Assembly (NCBI RefSeq): GCF_001424165.1
Contig: NZ_LMOJ01000001.1
Coordinates: 771,194 to 835,193 of the forward strand
DNA from: Massilia sp. Leaf139
GTDB lineage: Bacteria > Pseudomonadota > Gammaproteobacteria > Burkholderiales > Burkholderiaceae_D
Length of the DNA stretch: 64,000 nucleotides
Reading direction: 5' to 3'
Both the position numbers and the translations under genes were made by a program. How positions within the stretch are numbered: the first letter of the stretch is position 1; each line of letters opens with the position of its first letter. A model generated the notes under the pieces. It did not search any database. It worked only from the letters and a program-made list of their open reading frames with translations, and was not told the DNA's origin. This document shows positions 16,291 through 25,635 of this stretch, in pieces.

Positions 16291-18717
16291 ATGCAATTCT
16301 CCGAAAACTGGCTCCGTTCCATGGTCGATCCGAAGATGACGTCGGACGAGCTGTCCCATCTGCTGACGATGTCCGGCCTGGAAGTCGAAGAGGTCGAGCC
16401 GGTCGCGCCGCCGTTCTCGAACGTGGTCGTGGCCGAAGTCGTCGAGGTGGCCAAGCACCCGAACGCGGATCGCCTGAACGTCTGCCAGGTCGACGTCGGC
16501 ACCGGTACGCTCCTGAACATCGTCTGCGGGGCGCCGAACGTGCGCGCGGGCATGAAGGCGATCTGCGCCCAGGCCGGCGCCGTGCTGCCGCCGGGCGCCG
16601 ACGGCAAGCCCTTCGAGATCAAGGTCGGCAAGCTGCGCGGCGTGGAATCGCAGGGCATGATGTGCTCGGCGAAAGAGCTGAAAATTTCGGAAGAGAGCAG
16701 CGGCCTGATGGAACTCCCGGCCGATGCACCGGTCGGCACGAGCATCCGCGATTATCTCGGCCTGGACGACCTGAAGTTCACCATCAAGCTGACCCCGAAC
16801 AAGGCGGATTGCCTGTCGGTGCTGGGCGTGGCGCGCGAAGTGTCGGCGCTGACCGGCGCACCGCTGCACCTGCCGACCACGGTGCCGGTGCCGGTCACCA
16901 GCGATGAAATTTTGCCGGCGAAGATCTCGGCGCCGGATCTGTGCGGCCGCTTCACCGGCCGCGTGATCCGCGGCCTGAATGCGAAAGCCGCCACCCCGGA
17001 CTGGATGAAAGGGCGCCTGGAGCGCTCGGGCCAGCGTTCGGTCTCGGCCCTGGTCGACATCTCGAACTACGTGATGCTCGAAGTCGGCCGTCCTTCGCAC
17101 GTGTTCGACATGAACAAGATCCACGGCAGCCTGGACGTTCGTTGGGGCAAGAAGGGCGAAACGCTCAAGCTTCTGAACGGCAATACGGTCGAGGTCGACG
17201 AGTGGGTCGGCGTCATCGCCGACGAAAAAGAAATCGAATCGCTGGCGGGCATCATGGGCGGCGACTCCACCGCAGTGACCCTGGACACGACCGACATCTA
17301 CCTGGAAGCGGCCTTCTGGTGGCCGAACGCGATCCAGGGCCGTGCCCGCAAATACAATTTCTCGACCGATGCGGCGCACCGCTTCGAGCGCGGCGTCGAT
17401 TACGCCACGACCGTGGAGCACATCGAGCGCATCACCGCGCTGATCCTGGAGATCTGCGGCACGCCTGAAACGAAGGTCGGCCCGATCGACGACCAGGTCG
17501 CGAACCTGCCGCAGCGCCAGCCGGTCGTACTGCGCACGGCGCGCGCCCAGAAGGTCATCGGCGTGCCGATCACCGACGAAATGGTGGCCGACATCTTCAC
17601 CCGCCTGCACCTGCCGTTCACCCACGAGGCCGGCAGCTTCTCGGTGACCGCGCCGTCCTACCGGTTCGACATCGAGATCGAGGAAGACCTGATCGAGGAA
17701 GTCGCGCGCGTCTACGGTTTCGAGAACATTCCCGCCAATCCGCCGGTCGCCCCGAGCGCCATGCTGATCGAGCCGGAAAACACCCGCTCGCTGTTCGCCG
17801 TGCGCCACGTGCTGGCCGATCTCGGCTACCAGGAAGTGGTGAACATGAGCTTCGTGGAAAGCGCCTGGGAGCAAGACTTCGCTGCCAACGTCGACCCGAT
17901 CAAGCTGCAGAACCCGATCGCCAGCCAGATGAGCACCATGCGCTCGAACCTGATCGGCGGCTTGCTGGCCAACGTGCGCTACAACCTGAACCGCAAGGCG
18001 GGGCGCGTGCGCGTGTTCGAGGTGGGCGCCGTGTTCAAGCGCGACGCGGCGGTGGCCGACGGCGCCCTGACGGTGGCCGGTTTCGACCAGCCCAAGCGCG
18101 TCGCCGCGATGGCCTACGGCCCGGCGGTGGACGAGCAGTGGGGCATGGCGACCCGTGCGGTCGACTACTTCGACCTCAAGGCCGACCTGGAAGCGCTGTT
18201 CGCGCCGCGTGTGGTACGCTTCGTCAAGGCTGAGCACCCGGCGCTGCACCCGGGCCGCTGCGCGAATGTCGAGCTCGATGGCCGCATTGTCGGTTTCATC
18301 GGCGAGCTGCATCCGCGCTGGCTGCAGAAATACGACCTGCCGCAGGCGCCGGTGCTGTTCGAGGTCGATGCCGCCGCCTTGCAAGAGCGCGTCGTCCCGG
18401 CCTACACCGAAATTTCCAAGTTCCCGGGCGCGACGCGCGACCTGGCGCTGGTGCTGAAACAGGCGGTTCCGGCCCAGGCCGTGATCGACGCTTTCACCGC
18501 CGCGGCTGCCGCTCATCCAAATGGCAAGATCGTGCAAGCCATTGTTTTATTTGATGAATACCGCGGCAAAGGTTTAGAGGCAGACGAAAAATCGCTTGCT
18601 TTCCGCTTTAGCTTGCAAGATACTCAATCGACCTTGCAGGACGATGTCGTGGAGGCCGTGATGGCTTCCGTGGCTGAGGCTGCAATAGAAAAACACAGCG
18701 CAAAATTGCGCGGCTAA
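16291..18717 (+). CDS. pheT: Phenylalanyl-tRNA synthetase beta subunit
   Basis: The 808-aa subunit partners PheS; it lacks the active site but holds the editing site and tRNA contacts. Domains in order are an N-terminal tRNA-binding EMAP-like domain ([23 protein letters not shown], about 45-150), the B3/B4 editing domain ([22 protein letters not shown] and GGDSTAV), B5, a catalytic-like domain, and the C-terminal FDX-ACB domain ([18 protein letters not shown] to the end). Size is normal (E. coli 795). The last codons are richer in A/T than the rest. ihfA follows. Confidence 0.97.
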   Translation: MQFSENWLRSMVDPKMTSDELSHLLTMSGLEVEEVEPVAPPFSNVVVAEVVEVAKHPNADRLNVCQVDVGTGTLLNIVCGAPNVRAGMKAICAQAGAVLPPGADGKPFEIKVGKLRGVESQGMMCSAKELKISEESSGLMELPADAPVGTSIRDYLGLDDLKFTIKLTPNKADCLSVLGVAREVSALTGAPLHLPTTVPVPVTSDEILPAKISAPDLCGRFTGRVIRGLNAKAATPDWMKGRLERSGQRSVSALVDISNYVMLEVGRPSHVFDMNKIHGSLDVRWGKKGETLKLLNGNTVEVDEWVGVIADEKEIESLAGIMGGDSTAVTLDTTDIYLEAAFWWPNAIQGRARKYNFSTDAAHRFERGVDYATTVEHIERITALILEICGTPETKVGPIDDQVANLPQRQPVVLRTARAQKVIGVPITDEMVADIFTRLHLPFTHEAGSFSVTAPSYRFDIEIEEDLIEEVARVYGFENIPANPPVAPSAMLIEPENTRSLFAVRHVLADLGYQEVVNMSFVESAWEQDFAANVDPIKLQNPIASQMSTMRSNLIGGLLANVRYNLNRKAGRVRVFEVGAVFKRDAAVADGALTVAGFDQPKRVAAMAYGPAVDEQWGMATRAVDYFDLKADLEALFAPRVVRFVKAEHPALHPGRCANVELDGRIVGFIGELHPRWLQKYDLPQAPVLFEVDAAALQERVVPAYTEISKFPGATRDLALVLKQAVPAQAVIDAFTAAAAAHPNGKIVQAIVLFDEYRGKGLEADEKSLAFRFSLQDTQSTLQDDVVEAVMASVAEAAIEKHSAKLRG

Positions 18718-18826
18718 GCTGTTTGTCCAAACATGTCCAACTCGAAGGCAGGGCTTCAAAATTAATAATAACGACGTTGATTCGGCCGTATTCCAGGAAG
18801 CCCTGGCGGCCGACCTGCATCGTGCG

Positions 18827-19186
18827 ATGCAGGTGGCGCGGGTACGGAAGGAAGCGGAAAAGGATCTGCCGACCCTGACGAAGGCCGAGCTGGCCGAACT
18901 GCTCTTCGAGCAGGTCGGCTTGAACAAGCGCGAAGCCAAGGACATGGTCGAGACCTTCTTCGACGAGATCCGCAATGCGCTCGAGCGCGGCGAGGCCGTC
19001 AAGCTGTCGGGCTTCGGCAACTTCCAGTTGCGCGACAAGCCCCAGCGGCCGGGCCGCAATCCGAAAACCGGGGAAGAGATCCCGATCACGGCGCGTCGCG
19101 TCGTGACTTTCCACGCCAGCCAGAAACTGAAGAGCATGGTCGAAGAGACCAGCCCGCCACCGTCTTCGCTGGCCCGCGCTGCCTGA
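18827..19186 (+). CDS. ihfA: Integration host factor alpha subunit
   Basis: From ATG 18827 the product is 119 aa, longer than E. coli IHF-alpha (99) at both ends. The core [31 protein letters not shown] and the beta-arm sequence [41 protein letters not shown], with the intercalating Pro, are diagnostic. IHF bends DNA for recombination, replication and transcription. The frame stays open and codon-typical upstream to an ATT at 18761, which would add [20 protein letters not shown]-type sequence; no ATG, GTG or TTG start exists in that extension. The position after pheT is conserved in proteobacteria. Confidence 0.93.
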   Translation: MQVARVRKEAEKDLPTLTKAELAELLFEQVGLNKREAKDMVETFFDEIRNALERGEAVKLSGFGNFQLRDKPQRPGRNPKTGEEIPITARRVVTFHASQKLKSMVEETSPPPSSLARAA

Positions 19187-19233
19187 TTCCGCAAGGATCA
19201 TTGCGTCATGCAAGTGCCTCTGATAAGTGAGCC

Positions 19234-19647
19234 ATGAACGATCGCCCGAACAAGATTGAATTGACCGCGCTGCCGCCGATCCCGGCGAAGCGCTACTTCA
19301 CGATCGGCGAAGTCAGCGAATTGTGTGGGGTCAAACCGCACGTGCTGCGCTACTGGGAACAGGAATTTACTCAGCTAAAGCCAGTCAAACGCCGAGGTAA
19401 CCGCCGTTACTACCAGCACCACGAAGTGCTGCTGATCCGGCGTATCCGCGAATTGCTCTACGAACAGGGCTTCACGATCAGCGGCGCCCGCAACAAGCTC
19501 GACAGCCGCGCCAGCAGCCTGGCCGGCGGCATTGAAGAAATCCAGGTCGAAGAAGCACCGGTCATCGATACGGCGAAGCTGCGCGCGGATCTGCTCGATA
19601 TCGTCGCCCTCTGTAAACAGAGCGTGCGGCATCAAGAGTCACGATAA
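19234..19647 (+). CDS. MerR-family transcriptional regulator downstream of ihfA
   Basis: The 137-aa protein has a MerR-type winged helix at about residues 20-90: YFTIGEVSELCGVKPHVLRYWEQEF, then RGNRRYYQHHEVLLIRRIRELLYEQGFTISGARNKL. The short C-terminal tail lacks Cys residues arranged for metal binding (a single Cys in VALCKQS), so it is not a metal sensor of the classical type. A gene of this type directly after ihfA is a conserved arrangement in beta- and gammaproteobacteria, though its regulon is poorly defined. It starts 47 bases after ihfA and is probably cotranscribed. Confidence 0.88.
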   Translation: MNDRPNKIELTALPPIPAKRYFTIGEVSELCGVKPHVLRYWEQEFTQLKPVKRRGNRRYYQHHEVLLIRRIRELLYEQGFTISGARNKLDSRASSLAGGIEEIQVEEAPVIDTAKLRADLLDIVALCKQSVRHQESR

Positions 19648-19694
19648 AACCGTCGCGAGCGGCAGGAATTTCGGCCGAGCCTCCAAGGGGACAG

Positions 19695-19722
19695 TGCTCG
19701 CTGTACGCATGTACAGTGAGCA
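19695..19722. repeat. 12-bp palindrome containing a LexA-like CTGT-N8-ACAG core
   Basis: TGCTCGCTGTAC (19695-19706) pairs with GTACAGTGAGCA (19711-19722) with one G-U and a GCAT loop. Its centre, CTGTACGCATGTACAG (19701-19716), fits the LexA spacing. It lies in the 274-base gap between the MerR gene and the response regulator, which is otherwise without a recognisable gene or tRNA. No T-run follows. Confidence 0.4.
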
Positions 19723-19804
19723 TCGCAGGTCGAAAGTCCAACGCGCAGCAGGTTTGATCGTGACTCTGCGCTTAAGGTTGTGTTAACTGGGCAGTCGTGC
19801 GCTG

Positions 19805-19832
19805 TTGTAGAAGGGCGCATGAGTGCTAAAAT
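19805..19832 (+). promoter_or_regulatory. Promoter candidate for the LuxR-type response regulator
   Basis: TTGTAG (19805-19810) and TAAAAT (19827-19832) are spaced by 16 bases, about 90 bases upstream of the response regulator start. The -10 match is good and the -35 is partial. Confidence 0.45.
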
Positions 19833-19921
19833 GTTACATGCGGCTTAGGTAATTCAACGCACGATAGCCGGGTGAGCTTTCCCCGGCACTTTCCTGTGCC
19901 AGGAAAATTTAAGGGAAGACA

Positions 19922-20554
19922 ATGATACGCGTTGCCATTTGTGACGATCACCAGATAGTTCGAGCAGGTTTCAAACAGATTTTCTCCTCGTCCGGCGATT
20001 TCGAAGTCGTCGCTGAAGGCGCCACCGGCCGCGAGGCGCTGGACATTGCCCGTCGCGAAATCTGCGACGTGCTGCTGCTCGACATCGCCATGCCCGACCA
20101 GAGCGGGATCGACATTTTGCGTACCATCCGCCAGGGTCAGCCGAACCTGCCGGTGCTGATTCTCTCCGGCTATCCGGCCCAACAGTACGCGCTGAACCTG
20201 TTCAAGATGGGCGCCAACGGCTACCTGAACAAGGAATGCGATGCCGACGAGCTGAAAACGGCCGTGCGCACCGTGTTCCAGGGACGCCGCTACGTGAGCT
20301 CGACCGTCGGAGAATTGCTGGCGCAAAGCTTCGACCGCGACCCGAACACGGCCCTGCATACCGAGCTGTCGGATCGCGAATTCCAGGTCTTCCTGCGCCT
20401 GGCCAAGGGCGCCACCGTCTCCGACATCGGCAATGCGCTGTCGCTGTCGATCAAGACCGTGTCGACCTACCGTACCCGCATCATGGAGAAAATGGGCCTG
20501 CAGTCGAACAGCGACCTGACCTATTACGCCATGAAGAACAACCTGCTCGACTAA
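19922..20554 (+). CDS. NarL/FixJ-family response regulator
   Basis: The 210-aa protein has a receiver domain (residues 1-120) with acidic pair DD at 9-10, the phosphoacceptor Asp in LLLDIAMPD (about 55), the switch Ser in LILSGY and Lys in LNKE. A LuxR-type HTH follows (LSDREFQVFLRLAKGATVSDIGNALSLSIKTVSTYRTRIMEKMGL, about 145-195). It is a phosphorylation-controlled DNA-binding regulator. A HisKA_3 histidine kinase gene lies 262 bases downstream on the same strand and is the probable partner. GGGAAGAC precedes the ATG. Confidence 0.9.
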   Translation: MIRVAICDDHQIVRAGFKQIFSSSGDFEVVAEGATGREALDIARREICDVLLLDIAMPDQSGIDILRTIRQGQPNLPVLILSGYPAQQYALNLFKMGANGYLNKECDADELKTAVRTVFQGRRYVSSTVGELLAQSFDRDPNTALHTELSDREFQVFLRLAKGATVSDIGNALSLSIKTVSTYRTRIMEKMGLQSNSDLTYYAMKNNLLD

Positions 20555-20772
20555 TAACCGAATATGCAGGCTCGCGAGCGCTGCCCGGCGCTCGCCCTTG
20601 TCGGCTACTATCAGCCGGCGTGGCGGTTCCGCCGCCCGAGCGTCACCGCGCGACCTCCGCCCCTCCGTTAATCTGTGATCGGAAAAGTAACGGGGCCGGC
20701 GACAAGCCGCACATCTGTCTTATCCCTCCTACACAACGAAATTGCTGCGGTGCATTAATGTCCTACAGGGAC

Positions 20773-20778
20773 TATAAT
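20773..20778 (+). promoter_or_regulatory. TATAAT -10 box for the histidine kinase gene
   Basis: A perfect TATAAT lies 39 bases before the kinase ATG. The -35 position reads GTGCAT, a weak match, so activation by a regulator is possible. The rest of the 262-base gap holds a GCGAGCG/CGCTCGC hairpin (20574-20595) just after the response regulator, with no T-run. Confidence 0.45.
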
Positions 20779-20816
20779 CTGCCCGGTGCGGTAAGTTGCC
20801 GAAAGGAACCCAGCAG

Positions 20817-22292
20817 ATGTACTTCTCCACCGACCCCCGCTCCATGCGCGTGCGCTCGCTCCCTCTCTACAAGACGCTCCTGTGCTTTGCCGTGGTGGCG
20901 ATTCTGCTGGTAAACGGCATCAGCCTGCTGCGCAACCTGGACGGCATGAAGGCGGCCAATTCCCTGCAAGACCAGACCGCGAAAGTAACGGATGAGCTGC
21001 AGCACCTGAACCTGCTCGTCACCGATGCGGAAAGCAACCTGCGCGCCTATTTCCTCTCGGGTTCCTCCAGCTATCTGGGCACGGTGCAGAGCGCTCCGGC
21101 CCGTATCGACGATCAGTTGCGCAAACTGAGCACGCTGCTTGCCGACAATCCTTCGCAGCAAAAGAACCTCGTCCAGTTGCGTGCGCTCGTCGAACACCAG
21201 CTGCGCATGATGAACGAGGCGCTGACCATCTACCGCGACGGCGGGCTGAAGGAAATCCTCACCATCACCGGCGCGCCCTCGGACGGTGACAGCGACGAGA
21301 TCCGCCTCCAGGTTGTGATCATGCTGAGCGAACAGAACGAATTGCTGACCGCGCGCAGCGCCGCCTTCTACGACCAGTACCGTCATGCGGTGATCCTGGG
21401 ACTGGGCATCAATGCGGCCGCCATCATGGTGCTGCTCCTGTTTTATCAGCTGGTGCAGCGCAGCTTCGCCGCGCGCGCCCGCGCCGAACTGGCTCTGCAG
21501 GTTGCCAACGAAGAGCTCGAGTCGACCGTTGCGCGCCGTACCGAACAGCTGTCGGTGCTGTCGCGTCACCTGATCCATGTCTCGGAAGAAGAAAAGTCGC
21601 GGCTGGCGCGCGAACTGCACGACGAAATGGGCGCGAATCTGACGGCGATCGGCATGGATCTAGCCACCGTCGGCGAAGCACTGCGCACCAGCCATCCCGA
21701 ACTGGCCATGATGCTGGGGCGCGCCCGCGCCACCCTGGTCGACACCGTGCAGCTGAAACGCCGCATCGTCGAAGACCTGCGCCCGAGCCTGCTCGACAAC
21801 CTGGGACTTGCCGCGGCCCTGCAGAGCTATTGCGAGGATTACGCCCGCATCACCGGCCTCGACTGCGATGTGCTGATCGACGGCGAGGTCGACAGCGTCG
21901 GGCCGATGCATGCGATCGCGCTGTTCCGCATCGTGCAGGAGTCGCTCAACAACATCGCCAAGTATGCGCGTGCGAGCAGCGTGATCGTGCACCTGGCGCG
22001 CGAAGACGGAACGCTGGCGCTGGAAGTGACGGACGACGGCGTCGGCATCGCACCGGATGCGCTCACGCGCTCGAAGTCGCACGGCTTGTTGGGCATGCGC
22101 GAACGTGCCTTGCTGCTGGGCGGGAAGCTCGATGTCGAGCGCGGCGTGAACGGTGTGGGAACTTGCGTGCGTGCGTGGATTCCCGCGGCGGCAGCGGCAG
22201 CGGCAGCGGCGGAGGGCGTCGCGGTGCCGCCGATCCCATCGCCGGTGGTGCCGGCGGTGGGTCACGACGATCTGGGGAAGTGTGCTGCGTGA
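20817..22292 (+). CDS. Sensor histidine kinase (CHASE3-like sensor, HisKA_3)
   Basis: The 491-aa membrane protein has TM1 (LLCFAVVAILLVNGI), a periplasmic helical domain of CHASE3 type (LNLLVTDAESNLRAYFLSGSSSYL), and TM2 (VILGLGINAAAIMVLLLFYQLV). A coiled-coil follows, then a HisKA_3 dimerisation domain with phosphoacceptor His in ARELHDEMGANLTAIGM and an ATPase domain (VQESLNNIAKYARAS, DDGVGI, SHGLLGMRERALLLGG). It probably phosphorylates the NarL-type regulator upstream. AAAGGA (20802-20807) fixes ATG 20817 over an upstream TTG. The C-terminus carries an Ala-rich low-complexity tail. Confidence 0.9.
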   Translation: MYFSTDPRSMRVRSLPLYKTLLCFAVVAILLVNGISLLRNLDGMKAANSLQDQTAKVTDELQHLNLLVTDAESNLRAYFLSGSSSYLGTVQSAPARIDDQLRKLSTLLADNPSQQKNLVQLRALVEHQLRMMNEALTIYRDGGLKEILTITGAPSDGDSDEIRLQVVIMLSEQNELLTARSAAFYDQYRHAVILGLGINAAAIMVLLLFYQLVQRSFAARARAELALQVANEELESTVARRTEQLSVLSRHLIHVSEEEKSRLARELHDEMGANLTAIGMDLATVGEALRTSHPELAMMLGRARATLVDTVQLKRRIVEDLRPSLLDNLGLAAALQSYCEDYARITGLDCDVLIDGEVDSVGPMHAIALFRIVQESLNNIAKYARASSVIVHLAREDGTLALEVTDDGVGIAPDALTRSKSHGLLGMRERALLLGGKLDVERGVNGVGTCVRAWIPAAAAAAAAAEGVAVPPIPSPVVPAVGHDDLGKCAA

Positions 22293-22378
22293 AACTTTGC
22301 TCGGCTTCGTAAGGTTTAGCGCCAGGCAAGCGGGCGTTGAACACGTGAGCGGCGCGTAGGCCGTCTTAACTCGGACGG

Positions 22379-22403
22379 TAAGGTGGAGCCGCCCACCCTA
22401 CGT
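22379..22403. repeat. GTAGGGTGG-family palindrome (copy 4, short)
   Basis: GGTGG and CCACC flank GAGCCGC, with the outer CCCACCCTACG end shared with other copies. The left arm is degenerate (GTAAGGTGG). It lies between the convergent histidine kinase and Crp/Fnr genes. Confidence 0.55.
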
Positions 22404-22419
22404 CTGATGCTTCGATCGA

Positions 22420-23229
22420 TCAGCGCGCCACGTCCATCAGCAGGCGGTCGTATTCGGTCTTGGCGACCTTGTAGCATTCGCCCGCATATTCTTCCAGGCC
22501 AGCACGGTCGAGCACGGTGATGTTGCCGCGGCGGTACTGGATCAGGCCTTCGTCCTGCAGCTTGCCGGCGGCGGCCGTGATGCTTTCGCGGCGCACGCCG
22601 AGCATGATGGAGATCAGTTCCTGGGTCACTTTCAGCTCGTTGCCTGGCGAACGGTCCAGGCGGTCGAGCAGCCAGCGGCACAGCTTCTGTTCGATCGAGC
22701 TGTGGCGGCCGCCGACGGCGTTCTGGGCCATCTGGGCGAACAGCGCGTTGGTGTAGCGCATCAGTAGCTGGGGCAGGGCGCCGCCGCGGTTGAAGGCGTC
22801 GCGCAGGTATTGGGTTTTCAGGCGATAGCCGTAGCCGGCGCTTTGCACCACGGCGCTGCACATGGCGCGCTCGCCCATGAAGAGCGACACGCCGACCACG
22901 CCTTCATGGCCGACAACGGCGATCTCGGTGGTGGCGCCGTCTTCCATTACGTACAGCAGCGACACGATTGAAGTCGTCGGGAAATACACGTATTCCAGTT
23001 TGCTGCCATACTCGAACAATTCCTTGCCGAATGGCATAGGCACCAGTTCGAGGTGTTCGAACAGGGTTTCCAGGTCTTGGCGGGGAAGGGCGGCCAGCAA
23101 TTCGTTTTGCTGGGTGCCGCTGAAACTGACAACTGGACGGGACGCCGCTTTGATATCCTCTTTGGTCGAAAGAAGCTGGTTGACCGATTGTGTTTTTTGC
23201 GTGACACCACCGAGTTGAGCGTTGTTCAT
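22420..23229 (-). CDS. Crp/Fnr-family transcriptional regulator
   Basis: The 269-aa product has an N-terminal cyclic-nucleotide-binding-type beta barrel (about 45-160: LVPMPFGKELFEYGSKLEYVYFPTTSIVSLLYVMEDGATTEIAVVG) and a C-terminal winged helix (about 185-250: ELKVTQELISIMLGVRRESITAAAGKLQDEGLIQYRRGNITVLD). The barrel lacks the RxS phosphate-binding motif of CRP and the Cys residues of FNR, so its signal is unknown. The LxxIMLGVRRES recognition helix differs from the CRP RETVGR type. GAGGACAG precedes the ATG at 23229. It is flanked by two-component genes but transcribed away from them. Confidence 0.88.
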   Translation of the reverse strand: MNNAQLGGVTQKTQSVNQLLSTKEDIKAASRPVVSFSGTQQNELLAALPRQDLETLFEHLELVPMPFGKELFEYGSKLEYVYFPTTSIVSLLYVMEDGATTEIAVVGHEGVVGVSLFMGERAMCSAVVQSAGYGYRLKTQYLRDAFNRGGALPQLLMRYTNALFAQMAQNAVGGRHSSIEQKLCRWLLDRLDRSPGNELKVTQELISIMLGVRRESITAAAGKLQDEGLIQYRRGNITVLDRAGLEEYAGECYKVAKTEYDRLLMDVAR

Positions 23230-23506
23230 TTTCTGTCCTCTTATCTGACTTGCTGCATGGAGTGCGATCTTGGAATCTTGGTCGGAGACTTTGTTGTAAA
23301 TGTCTCAATCGCGATGTGTGTACGATAAGGCTTCCGTCTGTTGCCGAACATAAGATTAGGGGTTGCCCCCGTGTAGGCAGTATGCATGGTGTCGTGTCAG
23401 TCCAGTCCTACTGGGAAAGATGCCAAAAATCAGGGCTTTTTTGGCGGCAGCGCAAGGATTTCCCCCATAATGGCTGCGTTCGCAACCATTTTTTTTCCTC
23501 CTACTC

Positions 23507-24178
23507 ATGCATGTCCTGCTCGTCGAAGACGATGCCGTCCTCGCCGACGGCCTGACCCGCACCCTGCAGGGCCACGGAATGCAGGTAGAACTCGCCACCG
23601 ACGGCCTCCAGGCCGACCTCCAGCTGCAGCGTAATCCCCCGCAAGTGGCCGTGCTCGACATCGGCCTGCCCGGCATCGACGGCTTCGAAGTCGTGCGCCG
23701 CCTGCGCGCGCGCGGCGACGCCACTCCCGTTCTGCTGCTCACTGCGCGCGACGCCGTCGAAGACCGGGTGCGCGGCCTCGAGACCGGCGCCGACGATTAC
23801 CTGGTCAAGCCTTTCGCCACCCCGGAACTGGTGGCGCGCATCCGCGCGCTGGCGCGCCGCAACGCGCCGAAGACGGGAGTTCTTACGCTCGGCAAGCTGG
23901 TGTTCGACTCGAGCGCGCGGCGCGCCCGCATCGGCGAGCGCGCGCTGGAACTGTCGGCGCGCGAATGGGCGGTGCTCGAATACCTGCTGCAGCAAGCGGG
24001 CAGGGTGGTCTCGAAGCAGCAGATCATCGACACTATCGCGCCCTGGGGCGAAGACCTGACCCTGAACGCGGTCGAAGTCTATGTCTCGCGCCTGCGCATC
24101 AAGCTCGAGGGCGCTGGCCTGGCCCTGCGCACCATCCGCGGTTTCGGCTACCTGCTGGAAGCCGCGCCGGACGCATGA
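23507..24178 (+). CDS. OmpR/PhoB-family response regulator (QseB/TctD-like)
   Basis: The 223-aa product has a receiver domain with acidic ED at about 7-8, phosphoacceptor Asp in VAVLDIGLPG (about 51) and switch residues LLLTARDAVEDRV and the Lys of YLVKPF. The C-terminal winged helix (ALELSAREWAVLEYLLQQAGRVVSKQQI to LRIKLEGAGLALRTIRGFGYLLE) is OmpR-type. The sequence style matches regulators of the QseB/PmrA/TctD branch. It overlaps its kinase gene by 4 bases (ATGA at 24175), so the pair is translationally coupled. Confidence 0.92.
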   Translation: MHVLLVEDDAVLADGLTRTLQGHGMQVELATDGLQADLQLQRNPPQVAVLDIGLPGIDGFEVVRRLRARGDATPVLLLTARDAVEDRVRGLETGADDYLVKPFATPELVARIRALARRNAPKTGVLTLGKLVFDSSARRARIGERALELSAREWAVLEYLLQQAGRVVSKQQIIDTIAPWGEDLTLNAVEVYVSRLRIKLEGAGLALRTIRGFGYLLEAAPDA

Positions 24179-25494
24179 CCGGACTTCCCAGCATCCGTAT
24201 CCGGCTGCTGAAGTGGCTGGTCGGCCCGATCCTGGTCGTCAACCTGGGCGCCGCGGCCCTGACCTATGTGCTGGCCTGGACGCCCGCCCAGCTCGCGTTC
24301 GACGAAGGCCTGCGCCTGGACGCCGCCGCCCTGGCCGCGCGCGTGCGCGCCGGCGGCCCATCGGCGCTGGCGGCGGCCGGCGTCGACGCGGGCGAGGGCG
24401 AGTCGAACTGGGCCGCCCTGCACGATGGGGACGGCCGGCTGCTGGCCGGTTCGCCGCTGCTGGCGGCGCCGCGCCGCATCGGCATGGGGGACGCGCGCCT
24501 GGCCGGCGAGGCCGTGCGCGTCGCCGTCGCCGAGGTGCCCGCATCGAACGGCCAGCGCCTGAGCGTGGCGCGCACCACGCGCGCGCGCCAGGGCGTGCAA
24601 GCGGCCATCGTGCGCTCGCTGGTGCTGCTCGAAGTGCTATTCAGCCTGGCACTGGTGGGCCTGGTCTGGTTCTCGGTCGGGAACGGCCTGGCGCCGCTGG
24701 CCCGTTTGCGCGCCCGCCTCGACGCGCGCGGCAGCACCGATCTCGCGCCCCTCGACGACAGCGCCATGCCGCGCGAATTGCTGCCGGTGGTCGACGCCTT
24801 CAACGCGCTGCTCGGCCGGATCGCCGCCGGCGCCCGCGCCCAGGACGACTTCCGCGCCAACGTCGCGCACCAGCTGCGCACGCCCCTGGCCGGGCTGCGC
24901 CTGCAGCTCGAATGGCTGGCCGCGCGCCATGCGCAGGATCCGGAAACGCGCCGCTCGGTCGACCTGATGTTGAGCGCAAACGAGCGCATGATCCGCCAAA
25001 CCAACCAGCTGCTGTCGCTCGAGCGGGCCGAGCCGAACCGCTTCGCGCGCGCCCGCCTGGCGCCGCTCGACCTGGCCGAACTGGTGGCCGGCAGCATCCA
25101 GGGGTTCGTCGAACAGGCGGCCAGCCGCGACATCGACCTCGGCTTCGAACTCGAGCGGGCCATCGTCGACGGCGACCGCTTCCTGCTGCGCGACCTGGTC
25201 GACAACCTGGTCGACAACGCGCTGCGCTACACGCCGCGCGGCGGGCGCGTCACCGTCGGCTGCGCCGCGCTGGCCGGCGGCGGCAGCCTGCTGCGGGTCG
25301 AGGACAACGGCCCCGGTATCCCGGCCCACCTGCGCGAACAGGTGTTCGAGCGCTTCGTGCGCCTGGACGAAGGAACCCACGGCAGCGGCCTGGGCCTGGC
25401 CATCGTGCGCGACATCGCCAACCTACATGGCGCCGAGCTGAGCCTCGCCGATGCGCCGGGCGGCGGCGCGCTGTTTACCGTCGCCTTTCCCTGA
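24175..25494 (+). CDS. Sensor histidine kinase (QseC/TctE-like)
   Basis: The 439-aa kinase begins MTGLPSIRIRLLKWLVGPIL with TM1 directly after, then a short periplasmic domain (about 45-145, TctE-type) and TM2 (LVLLEVLFSLALVGLVWFS). A HAMP-like linker follows, then HisKA with phosphoacceptor His in FRANVAHQLRTPLAGLRLQLE and HATPase with N-box RDLVDNLVDNALRY, DNGPGI and GSGLGLAIV. It forms a two-gene operon with the overlapping response regulator. Homologues of the TctE type often sense tricarboxylates, but no transporter genes are adjacent, so the ligand is open. Confidence 0.92.
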   Translation: MTGLPSIRIRLLKWLVGPILVVNLGAAALTYVLAWTPAQLAFDEGLRLDAAALAARVRAGGPSALAAAGVDAGEGESNWAALHDGDGRLLAGSPLLAAPRRIGMGDARLAGEAVRVAVAEVPASNGQRLSVARTTRARQGVQAAIVRSLVLLEVLFSLALVGLVWFSVGNGLAPLARLRARLDARGSTDLAPLDDSAMPRELLPVVDAFNALLGRIAAGARAQDDFRANVAHQLRTPLAGLRLQLEWLAARHAQDPETRRSVDLMLSANERMIRQTNQLLSLERAEPNRFARARLAPLDLAELVAGSIQGFVEQAASRDIDLGFELERAIVDGDRFLLRDLVDNLVDNALRYTPRGGRVTVGCAALAGGGSLLRVEDNGPGIPAHLREQVFERFVRLDEGTHGSGLGLAIVRDIANLHGAELSLADAPGGGALFTVAFP

Positions 25495-25635
25495 AGCGCA
25501 CGCCGCGCGATTGTCAGCTTCCCGTCAGCATTTCCTCAGGGTAATGCAAGCTTGCTGCGGTATTATTCTCCCAAGGCAACTTTTATTTCCGGCGTGATGC
25601 GCTCCCTGCGCCATGCCTCATCCTCGGGAACCGAC

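Noticed and set aside
19648-19921. Expected tRNA-Pro gene after the MerR gene
   Set aside because: A segment with GGTCGAAAGTCC looks like a T-arm fragment, but no acceptor, D or anticodon arm can be formed.
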